Origin: SHXR01 sp046160305
GTDB lineage: Bacteria; Pseudomonadota; Gammaproteobacteria; Burkholderiales; SG8-39
Assembly: GCA_046160305.1 (NCBI GenBank)
Contig: JBJXGX010000272.1
Span: forward strand, 1-64,000
Length of the DNA stretch: 64,000 nucleotides
Direction: 5' to 3'
Shown piece by piece: positions 16,531-24,237 of this stretch. How positions within the stretch are numbered: the first letter of the stretch is position 1; each line of letters begins with the position of its first letter. A program made the translations under genes and the position numbers. Under the pieces are notes generated by a model. That model was not told the origin of the DNA. It saw only the letters and a program-made list of their open reading frames with translations, and did not search any database.

Positions 16531-17511
16531 CTACAGCTCCTTCCGAATGTCCACGAGGCGCAGAATGATGATGATGCCGACCACCATGGCCACCATGAGC
16601 ATCAACGCGTTGACCGCCGCGAACGGATAGTTCGCCGTGCCGTAGTAGCTCAGGATGACCGTGCCGGCGGTGCTGGTCTTGCCGCCGTACACCACCACCG
16701 CGGTGGCAAACTCACCCATCATCATCACGAAGACGAAAATCATGCCGATGGCCACGCCGGGCAGCGACATCGGCGCGATGATTTCGCGAAAGATTTGAAA
16801 CGGCGTGGCGCCCATGTCGGTCGCCGCCTCGATGATCTCCTTGGGTATCTTGGCGAGAGAGAAAAAGATCGGCCCGATGCCAAGCACCACGTAAAGCTGA
16901 ACCAGTGCGGTCACATAGCCGAACTCGGAATAGAGCAGGAAGTTCGCCGGCTCGTCGAGGATCCCCATGCCCATCAACGCTTGGTTGATGAGCCCTTGCC
17001 TGCCTAACATCGGCAACCAGGCGACGGCGCGAATCAGATAGCTGGTCCAGAAGGGCACCATGCAAAGTAGGAACAATGCGAGCTGCCATTTGAAATCCTT
17101 CACCTGCATCGCCAGAAAGTAGGCGATCGGATAGCCGATCAACAAGCAGAGCACCATCACCAGCAGCGTGTAGTAGATGGTCGCGCCCAAAGCGCGCAGG
17201 AAAACGCTTGGCTTCAGGAAGTCTTTGTGCTCGTTATCGAAGAACCCGGTGACGCTGAAATAGTCGCCGTAGTACTTCAACGTCAGATCGGGCACCATGC
17301 CCTGGTCGGCCATCGACCAGAAACTGAACACGATGATCGAGGCGAGCGGCACCACTAGGAACAGCACCAACCAGACCGTTGCCGGCGCGATCAACCAGGC
17401 CGTCGAGAAACCTTTCTCGGGCCGGATGACTTTGGCGCGTAGCGCGGCCTCGTCTGGCACCGGCTGAGTGCCGATCAAGCCGGGGTGGAAGCGGTTGGCG
17501 AAGTCGGTCAT
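16531..17511 (-). CDS. ABC importer permease, PotB-like
   Basis: A 326-residue permease with about six helices. There is a long periplasmic loop after the first (LTLKYYGDYFSVTGFFDNEH), as in PotB proteins, and an EAA motif read as IEAATDMGATPFQIFREII. It pairs with the PotC-like protein to form the channel. The gene lies downstream of the receptor gene on the same strand, separated by a 184-base gap that contains a strong hairpin (17569-17600). Confidence 0.92.
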   Translation of the reverse strand: MTDFANRFHPGLIGTQPVPDEAALRAKVIRPEKGFSTAWLIAPATVWLVLFLVVPLASIIVFSFWSMADQGMVPDLTLKYYGDYFSVTGFFDNEHKDFLKPSVFLRALGATIYYTLLVMVLCLLIGYPIAYFLAMQVKDFKWQLALFLLCMVPFWTSYLIRAVAWLPMLGRQGLINQALMGMGILDEPANFLLYSEFGYVTALVQLYVVLGIGPIFFSLAKIPKEIIEAATDMGATPFQIFREIIAPMSLPGVAIGMIFVFVMMMGEFATAVVVYGGKTSTAGTVILSYYGTANYPFAAVNALMLMVAMVVGIIIILRLVDIRKEL

Positions 17512-17568
17512 TCGAGGCTAGAGAGAAACCGGTACGGCAAGTAGCGCTTTCCCATACATCGGGGGTGC

Positions 17569-17600
17569 ACGAGGGGGCAGCGAAGCGGTCGCCCCCTCGT
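17569..17600 (-). terminator. GC-rich hairpin between receptor and permease genes
   Basis: A perfect 10-base inverted repeat: ACGAGGGGGC at 17569-17578 and GCCCCCTCGT at 17591-17600, with a 12-base loop. No T-run follows on the minus strand, so a complete intrinsic terminator is not shown. Hairpins at this position in importer operons often protect or attenuate, giving more receptor than permease. That reading is an inference. Confidence 0.6.
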
Positions 17601-17695
17601 AGCGTAACAACTAGCTACACGCTTGGCGCCCAATAAGCATCGGGGCCGGTATGGTCACGGCCACACCGACCCCGAGCGGCTTGCATGATGTGCGA

Positions 17696-18979
17696 CTAGG
17701 CGTTCAGGAATTCGGTCCAGCGCTTGACCAGGTAGTCGTTCTCGTCCATCAGCGAATTCCAAACCGCGATGCTCTTGAAGCGCTGCTCATACGATCCGCC
17801 ATCGCGCACCGCGCCTTTTTCGATCAGTTTGTTGCCGAACGGATCGTTCAAGTTGCTGGCGGCCGGCTTGCCCTCGTACCAGAATTCCCATTCCCCCGGT
17901 GAGAGCCCCGCCTTGACGTTCTGCGGAGCGGACATGTAGTAGCCCTGGCGCGCAACGAACGCGCCCGGCCAGCCGGTGAGCCACCAGTTGATGTACTCGT
18001 AGGCTTGGTCCAACTGCCTGCCCTTCAGCTTGGCGGAAATCGCGATCGCACCATGCCAGCCGCGCATGCCTTCCTTCGGCGCGGCGTATATGCACTTCAC
18101 GCCTTCGGCATTGACCGCGGTGACCGCCGGCGACCACATCGACTGCAACACCACCTCGCCACTGGTCATCAGGTTCACTGACTGGCCGAACGACTCCCAG
18201 AACGCGCGGAAGTGCCCTTCCTTCTTCTTCTTGATCAGGAAATCGACCAGGAAATCGATCTCCTGCTTGGTCATGTTGCCCTTGTCTTTGAACTTGATGA
18301 GGCCCAGCGCTTCAACGCCCATGGCCGCGTCCATCGCGCCGATTTGGGGAACGTTGATCAACGCCACGCGGCCCTTGAAGTCCGGTGAAAAGAGTTCGGC
18401 CCAGCTATTGATGTCACGCTTGGTGTTCTTCGGCGTGTAGCCGAGCGAGTCTGCGTTGTGCCAGGTGGGCATCGCAGAAATGTACTGGGACGGGCCCTTG
18501 GTAGGTTTGCCGTTCTGATCCACCCACAGCTTGAGGTACGGTGCATCGCCATCGCCGACCGACGACCCCTCGGTCAGCTTGCCGGTCTTGGTGAGGTTGG
18601 AGACCTTGCCCCAATCCTTGATGCGCTTGGTATCGATCGGCTGGAACACACCGGCCGGAATCATTACGTCGAACATGTCGAAGTAGCACTCTGACACTTC
18701 GTACTGATCGTTCTGGTTCAGCGTCTTGCTGAATAACTGGGTATAGCTAAGCGCCTGACCGCGTACCGGGAACTTGAGGTCTTTGGATGCCCGGCCCTGG
18801 AGCTCATTGATGATGCTCACGCCGAGGCCGATGGTCCGGATGGGATTATTGGCCTGGGCTTGAACGATCGCCGGAAACCCGGCAATCGCGCCGGTCGCCG
18901 CGATGCCCGCGGCGCCCGCCACGAATTGCCGCCGCGTCACGCCTTCAACTGCAGAAGAATCAGTGTTCTGTTCAGCCAT
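17696..18979 (-). CDS. ABC importer periplasmic receptor, PotD/PotF-like, Tat-exported
   Basis: A 427-residue receptor. The N-terminus carries a twin-arginine signal (VTRRQFVAGAAGIAATGAIAG, shown as TRRQF followed by a hydrophobic AGAAGIAATGAIAG stretch). The mature part has the extracellular solute-binding fold (LINVPQIGAMDAAMGVEALG, TSGEVVLQSMWSPAV, YEYINWWLTGWPGAF). The start at 18979 is chosen because AAAGGAG lies 6 bases upstream and it places the RR motif correctly; a longer frame up to 19114 has no site. The family binds polyamines, opines and related cations. Context here suggests a ureide or cyclic amide ligand, which is an inference. Confidence 0.92.
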   Translation of the reverse strand: MAEQNTDSSAVEGVTRRQFVAGAAGIAATGAIAGFPAIVQAQANNPIRTIGLGVSIINELQGRASKDLKFPVRGQALSYTQLFSKTLNQNDQYEVSECYFDMFDVMIPAGVFQPIDTKRIKDWGKVSNLTKTGKLTEGSSVGDGDAPYLKLWVDQNGKPTKGPSQYISAMPTWHNADSLGYTPKNTKRDINSWAELFSPDFKGRVALINVPQIGAMDAAMGVEALGLIKFKDKGNMTKQEIDFLVDFLIKKKKEGHFRAFWESFGQSVNLMTSGEVVLQSMWSPAVTAVNAEGVKCIYAAPKEGMRGWHGAIAISAKLKGRQLDQAYEYINWWLTGWPGAFVARQGYYMSAPQNVKAGLSPGEWEFWYEGKPAASNLNDPFGNKLIEKGAVRDGGSYEQRFKSIAVWNSLMDENDYLVKRWTEFLNA

Positions 18980-19233
18980 CTCGCGCTCCTTTGGTTGCGG
19001 TTCTGCCTGGCAGCTCCAGATTGATTGACTACGCGCATCGGCGCAAGCGCCTGGAACCTGCAACTCAGGCAACTCGGTGCCGCTCTTATTTGGCCGGCTG
19101 GCCCAACGGCTCATTCAAATACAGCATAAGCTCAAAATCGCGGGTAGCGCAAGCGCTGGGGGTACCGTCACTTCGGACACCTTCTAGACCGGCACGCGCA
19201 CCCGGTTCGCGCCGCGGCGGTTAGCTGTTCGCG

Positions 19234-19734
19234 CTAAGTTCGTTCGGCCATTGCGCCAGGCGCGATCGACGGTGCGGATCCGCTCGCGAGAACGCTCTTC
19301 AGCAACCAGTAGAGAATACAGAACAGCCCGGTCAAGATCAGCAAGGCGATCAACGCGATCAGGCGCTTGCCGAAGGTGGCGTCCAACACATAGCCGGGCT
19401 GCAGCAGATGCACTGCCAGGAGCTGCACCACCTGTAGCGCCGCACTCGCGCTCAGCAGGATGGCGGTGAAGGTCGAACCGGTGAGCGAACTCTGCACCAT
19501 ACGCTCGACGCTTCGCTGCCGCACGATGTGCAGGCGGTAGGCGCGCCAGTGGAACCAGCAAAAACCGATGATGCCGATGATCACGCCGGCCCAGAAAATG
19601 GCATTGCTGTAGCTGAGGCCGTGCACGACGAGGTTGAACAACTCGCCGAACGGCTCATAGAAATACAGAAAGACCAGCACGAAGATGTAAATCAGCAGAC
19701 CCACCAGGGTCCAAAACCATTGCCAAGTGTTCAT
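19234..19734 (-). CDS. Small four-helix membrane protein, paralogue of the protein at 4013-4558
   Basis: A 166-residue protein with helices near 8-25, 42-60, 90-110 and 127-150. Shared landmarks with the copy at 4013-4558 are FLYFYEPFGELF, then NAIFW, then FHWRAYR. It lies upstream of the Pot-type receptor gene on the same strand (254-base gap) and 37 bases downstream of the stop of another membrane gene. Family and function are unknown. The two copies suggest duplication within this locus. Confidence 0.75.
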   Translation of the reverse strand: MNTWQWFWTLVGLLIYIFVLVFLYFYEPFGELFNLVVHGLSYSNAIFWAGVIIGIIGFCWFHWRAYRLHIVRQRSVERMVQSSLTGSTFTAILLSASAALQVVQLLAVHLLQPGYVLDATFGKRLIALIALLILTGLFCILYWLLKSVLASGSAPSIAPGAMAERT

Positions 19735-19771
19735 GATCGTTCCTACTCGCTCCTTGTTTCCGCGTTTGGCA

Positions 19772-20869
19772 TCATGTGACCGCCACCGGCCGCCCGGCGA
19801 TCAGGAAAATGACATACAGGATAATGAACACCAGATCCTTGGTGGTGCCGGCACCTTGGTTGGCATTGTCCCGATCGGCGATCAAGACGATCACCTCCAG
19901 TACGAAGAACACCAGCGCAAGGATGAAGAACGGCCAGATGGTACCCCACCAGGAAACGGGCTCGGCCATCACGACGCCATGCGCATTGCGCCAGATCAGG
20001 AGCAAGAGCGGCAGCAGGACCAGCCACGCATTCGCGAACAGGAAACGCAGACGCCATGTCTTGCGGTCCACGAGCCAGAGTACCAGCAGCAAACCCACGA
20101 CATGCAAGAAATCCCAGAACATGGCGCGATAGGACTCTCCAGCCCCTTCCATCGCGCCCACCGATAACAGGTTCAAGTAACCGAACAGGTACAGCACGAG
20201 GAGCGCATCGCAATAGAGCCATTCGCGAAAGGTCTCGCCCGGTGGCTTGACGTGCCAAACGCGACTTGCCTTGTCCAGCATCATCACCAGCGCGATGATA
20301 AATCCGGCGGGATACATCAGGTGCAGCATCATCTGGTACTGCTGCGCGTACGGCACCGACGACCCGTTCACGATGAGGTAGGCGATGCCAAAGCCGAGCA
20401 GCCCAAGCAAGCGGGTCGCCGAGGGCGTTTCGTGGCTGGCTTTGGCGCTCTCCACGGGCGCCGGCGCGGCGGCAGTGGTCGCATGGCTCGCTGGTCCGAT
20501 GGCGACCGGGTTGCTGCTCTGGGGGTCCGAGCGCCAGAACATCGCGACCAGAAAGAGGATCAGCCCGGCGGCACCGATGATCATCATCACGACGAAGAAC
20601 AGCAGGCCGCGAGAACTGCTTTCGCCGTCCCTGGCGGCGCCCGCGATGCTGGTCCAGAGTCCGAATTGCCAGAGCACCAAGACGGCGCAAATGAGCACTG
20701 CCAGCAACGCCAGAAGCAACGCGACCCACCGCGGCCGATCGCGCACCGCGCGGCCCATGGCATGCACGCCCGGCGTCTGGCGCGAAACAAGAATGATCAA
20801 GAACACAACCAGACCAAGGATGCCGATGGCCGCCATGACTTCCACGAAAGCGACTGCTCTGCTGTCCAC
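19772..20869 (-). CDS. Polytopic membrane protein of unknown function
   Basis: A 365-residue protein with about ten hydrophobic helices and a Pro/Ala-rich cytosolic linker near residues 124-150 (ASHATTAAAPAPVESAKAS). Conserved-looking features are SSVPYAQQYQMMLHLMYPAGF and YCDALLVLYLFGYLNLLS. I recognise no transporter signature. It is divergent from the amidase-like gene at 20956 (86-base gap holding promoters for both) and may be co-transcribed with the small membrane protein downstream. Confidence 0.75.
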   Translation of the reverse strand: MDSRAVAFVEVMAAIGILGLVVFLIILVSRQTPGVHAMGRAVRDRPRWVALLLALLAVLICAVLVLWQFGLWTSIAGAARDGESSSRGLLFFVVMMIIGAAGLILFLVAMFWRSDPQSSNPVAIGPASHATTAAAPAPVESAKASHETPSATRLLGLLGFGIAYLIVNGSSVPYAQQYQMMLHLMYPAGFIIALVMMLDKASRVWHVKPPGETFREWLYCDALLVLYLFGYLNLLSVGAMEGAGESYRAMFWDFLHVVGLLLVLWLVDRKTWRLRFLFANAWLVLLPLLLLIWRNAHGVVMAEPVSWWGTIWPFFILALVFFVLEVIVLIADRDNANQGAGTTKDLVFIILYVIFLIAGRPVAVT

Positions 20870-20955
20870 GCGTCTCCCCTTGGCGCCCCGGACCGAGGCA
20901 AGAACCTGCTTTGGCGACTATGATACTTGCGCGGCAATCATGGGAGGGGACGAAC

Positions 20956-21642
20956 ATGAGCGATTCATCGGATGCGACTTATCAGCAACGCACGTATGGC
21001 GCCCGCGAAATAGGCTACGGTCAAAAGCCCGGCATCGCGGTGGTGGACTTTCAACTCGCCTTCACCGATCCGAAGTATCCGCTGGGCGGGGCGCCGATGA
21101 TCGAACGGGCGGTCAACAATACCGCACGCCTGCTGCGGGTGGCGCGGCGCTGCGGCGTGCCGATCGCCACCTGCTACACCGCCTATACCTCCAAAGAAGA
21201 CATGCCCTACTGGAAGATCGGGGCGCTCGAGGACCAGTTGATCCACGGCCACCCCGCCACCGAATTGGATCCGCGCATCTACGATCCCGGGTACGACGTG
21301 CGCCTCTGCAAAACGGGTGCATCGATCTTTTTCCAGACCCCCATCGTCGCGTACATGGTGCGCCAACAGGTGGATACGATGATAGTCGTGGGCTGTGTCA
21401 CGTCCGGTTGCGTGCGCGCATCGATCATCGACAGTTTCCAGAATGGTTTTCGCACGATCGTTCCGGAGGACGCCGTGGGCGATCAGAATGAGCGGCCGCA
21501 CCATGACAATCTGCGCGACGTCGGCCGGCGCTATTGCGACATCACCGACACCGACAGCGTGATCGCGTGGATCGAAGCTTGGCACGCACGCAAGGAACCG
21601 CTCGGCAAGCGATCGAACGTTCAGGCAAGGGCAGGCACATGA
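20956..21642 (+). CDS. Isochorismatase-fold amidohydrolase, N-carbamoylsarcosine-amidase-like
   Basis: A 228-residue cysteine hydrolase. It shows AVVDFQLAFTDP (Asp31), RLCKTGASIFF (Lys119) and VVGCVTSGCVRASIID (Cys152), the Asp-Lys-Cys triad of the family. The GCVTSGCVRA pattern matches N-carbamoylsarcosine amidase, which releases sarcosine, ammonia and CO2. That enzyme follows N-methylhydantoinase in creatinine breakdown. The neighbouring hyuAB genes make this fit the same ureide logic: ring opening by HyuAB, then removal of the carbamoyl group. GGAGGGG precedes the ATG at 20956. The stop overlaps the next start by 4 bases (ATGA). Confidence 0.87.
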   Translation: MSDSSDATYQQRTYGAREIGYGQKPGIAVVDFQLAFTDPKYPLGGAPMIERAVNNTARLLRVARRCGVPIATCYTAYTSKEDMPYWKIGALEDQLIHGHPATELDPRIYDPGYDVRLCKTGASIFFQTPIVAYMVRQQVDTMIVVGCVTSGCVRASIIDSFQNGFRTIVPEDAVGDQNERPHHDNLRDVGRRYCDITDTDSVIAWIEAWHARKEPLGKRSNVQARAGT

Positions 21643-24212
21643 GCAGCGATCGAGACAGCGTCAAGAACTGGTTCGACGAGCAGCTCAAGGCGCTGAAGGA
21701 TGAGCTTGATCACCTGGGCGGCGGCGAGGCTCGCAGCAACCGACGCGCGCCGGGCGAATCGATACGGTCCCGATCAGGGTCCAATGGGGCCGCACCGAAT
21801 GGGTCGGGGCCGAATGGGTCCGCACCGAATGGGAACGCGCTCAATGGTGGGTCGCCAAGAGTCGCGCCTACGCCCGTGCCGAAACCGCCGGTCATCGCGC
21901 CGGCACCCAAGGTTGCGCCGCCGATGGTGGGCCGACCGTTCCAGCCCGCGCCGACACAGCGCGACAGGGCGCAACCTTACGCGCCCGTCGCTCGTCCCTC
22001 GACCGCGTTGCCGGCTGCTCGCGAAGCGCAAGCGCCCGTCGCGCGTGAGGCGCGACTACCACCCCCTTCACCCACGGCGCCTGCGCCGACGCGCCCCGCG
22101 ACACGATCCGCACCGCCATTGCCCAGCGAGCTGCCGCGTCGCGCCCGCGAGTCCGCCGGCGGTTGGATACTGGGCGTCGACGTGGGCGGCACGTTCACCG
22201 ACTTGCTACTCATTGAAGAGGCCACCGGGCGGACCTTCTCCGCCAAGGTGCCCTCCACGCCCGAGGATTCTTCGGTCGGCGTGCTCCAGGGTATCGAAAA
22301 AGTCTGCGCGGTCGCTGGCATCGATCCGACCGCCATCGGTCAGGTAATGCACGGCACCACCGTAGCAACGAATACGGTGTTGACCAACTCCGGGGCGCGG
22401 GTCGGCCTGGTGACCACCAAGGGATACAAACAGACGCTGCAGATCGCGCGTTCCTATGTGCCCGGTGGCTTGGGCGGCTGGGTGATCTTCAACAAGACCG
22501 ATCCGCTGGCGCCGCTCGAATTGACGATCGAGGCCGACGAACGCATGGATGCCAAGGGCGAGATCGTCCAGCCACTCGATGAAGCCAAGCTGCGCACCGA
22601 TCTCGCAAAGCTCGCGGGGGAAGGCATCGAGGCGCTGACCGTATCGTTGATGAATGCGTATACCAATGGCATTCACGAACAGAAAATCCGCGTGATCGCC
22701 GAACAGATGCTGCCCGGCGTGCCGGTGTCGATCTCGTCGGAAATCGTGCCGGAAATGTACGAGTACGAGCGCACCGAGACCACGGTCGTCAACTCGTACA
22801 TCCGTCCGGTCGTCTCCAAGTACATCGAAAATCTGTACAACGAACTGAATCGGCGCATGCGTGGCGTGCAGTTGCACATTCTGCGCTCGGACGGCGGCCT
22901 GTCCTCGGAGGCGGCGGCCAAGGCGATGCCGGTGAACCTGCTGATGAGCGGCCCGGCGGGTGGTGTGTCCGGCGCCATCTGGACAGCCAAGCAAGCCGGC
23001 TTCAAGAACATGCTGACATTCGATATGGGCGGCACGTCCACCGACGTGGCGCTCATTCAGGACGGTGTCGCGCAGACCCGCCGTGAAACGCGCGTCGCCC
23101 ATGTGACCGTGCGGGCCCCGTCGGTGGACGTGCGCACGGTCGGCGCAGGCGGTGGATCGATCGCCTACGTGCCTGAGCTTACCAAGGCGTTGCGGGTCGG
23201 CCCGCAAAGCGCCGGTGCCAAACCCGGGCCTGCCGCCTATGGCAAAGGCGGCGTGAAGCCGACCGTCACCGACGCCAACGTCGTTCTCGGCTACCTGCCT
23301 TCGTCGTCGCGGCTGGGTGGCGAGATGCGCCTGGACTACGCCTCCGCCGAAAAAGCCATCAAGACCATCGCCGATGCGCTCGGCCTGCCACTCAAGGAAG
23401 CCGCCGAAGGCATCGTCAAGATCGTCAACGAGAACATGTTCGGCGCGCTGCGGCTGGTGTCGGTGGAACAGGGCTTCGATCCGCGCGACTTCGCGCTGAT
23501 CGGTTTCGGCGGTGCGGGACCGCTGCACGCCAACGCGCTCGGCAAACTGATGAGTTCCTGGCCGGTGATCATTCCGCCCGGGCCGGGCGTGTTGTGTGCC
23601 TATGGCGATGCGACGACGCGGGTTCGCAACGAGGCGTCGCGAACGTTCGTGCGCCGGTTCGACGACACCAACGACAGCGAAGTGCTCGGCATTCTGCGCG
23701 ATCTGGAGGCCTCCGCGGTGCAGGCGCTGGACGACGAAGGCGTGCCACGCAGCGAGCAGACGGCGCAGTATCAGGTCGATCTGCGTTACGCCGGCCAGGG
23801 AATGCGGCTCACGGTGAACATGAGCCCGGAGGATTTCTCTACCCGCGGCCTCGCCGAACTCGGCCGCCGGTTCGACGACTTGCACGAGCAGTTGTTCACC
23901 TTCCGGCTCGATACGCAGCGCGAGCTGTACAACCTTCGGGTGGTGGTGCAGGGACGCGAGAACGAGGCACGCGCCGTTCAGTTGCCGAGGGGCAACGGCG
24001 ACGCATCCGGCGCTGTGCAAGAACAGACGACGATCTTCTTCGAGGGGCGTGATCATCCGGCGCGCGTCTACAACCGCGCGCTCCTCAAAGTAGGTGATCG
24101 CATCGCCGGACCCGCGATCGTCATCGAGATGGACGCCACCTCGCTGATCCTGCCCGAGCACGTCGGCGAAGTCGACACGGTGGGCAACATTCTGATTCGT
24201 CCGGCGAAATAA
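21639..24212 (+). CDS. HyuA-family hydantoinase/oxoprolinase subunit A, canonical core with long N-terminal tag
   Basis: An 857-residue protein. The core from about 175 has intact nucleotide motifs: GVDVGGTFTDLLL, HGTTVATNTVL and FDMGGTSTDVALI. It therefore probably hydrolyses ATP with the HyuB encoded 25 bases downstream. Before the core lies a short amphipathic helix (VKNWFDEQLKALKDELDHL) and a disordered linker of about 140 residues. The linker has Asn-Gly-Ser/Ala-Pro repeats at about 48-72, reflected in DNA repeats at 21782-21850, and then a Pro/Ala-rich part. Ordinary HyuA proteins lack this extension. The start overlaps the amidase-like gene stop, so they are coupled. Confidence 0.92.
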   Translation: MSSDRDSVKNWFDEQLKALKDELDHLGGGEARSNRRAPGESIRSRSGSNGAAPNGSGPNGSAPNGNALNGGSPRVAPTPVPKPPVIAPAPKVAPPMVGRPFQPAPTQRDRAQPYAPVARPSTALPAAREAQAPVAREARLPPPSPTAPAPTRPATRSAPPLPSELPRRARESAGGWILGVDVGGTFTDLLLIEEATGRTFSAKVPSTPEDSSVGVLQGIEKVCAVAGIDPTAIGQVMHGTTVATNTVLTNSGARVGLVTTKGYKQTLQIARSYVPGGLGGWVIFNKTDPLAPLELTIEADERMDAKGEIVQPLDEAKLRTDLAKLAGEGIEALTVSLMNAYTNGIHEQKIRVIAEQMLPGVPVSISSEIVPEMYEYERTETTVVNSYIRPVVSKYIENLYNELNRRMRGVQLHILRSDGGLSSEAAAKAMPVNLLMSGPAGGVSGAIWTAKQAGFKNMLTFDMGGTSTDVALIQDGVAQTRRETRVAHVTVRAPSVDVRTVGAGGGSIAYVPELTKALRVGPQSAGAKPGPAAYGKGGVKPTVTDANVVLGYLPSSSRLGGEMRLDYASAEKAIKTIADALGLPLKEAAEGIVKIVNENMFGALRLVSVEQGFDPRDFALIGFGGAGPLHANALGKLMSSWPVIIPPGPGVLCAYGDATTRVRNEASRTFVRRFDDTNDSEVLGILRDLEASAVQALDDEGVPRSEQTAQYQVDLRYAGQGMRLTVNMSPEDFSTRGLAELGRRFDDLHEQLFTFRLDTQRELYNLRVVVQGRENEARAVQLPRGNGDASGAVQEQTTIFFEGRDHPARVYNRALLKVGDRIAGPAIVIEMDATSLILPEHVGEVDTVGNILIRPAK

Positions 24213-24237
24213 ACGACGTTCGCACAAGGAACACACG

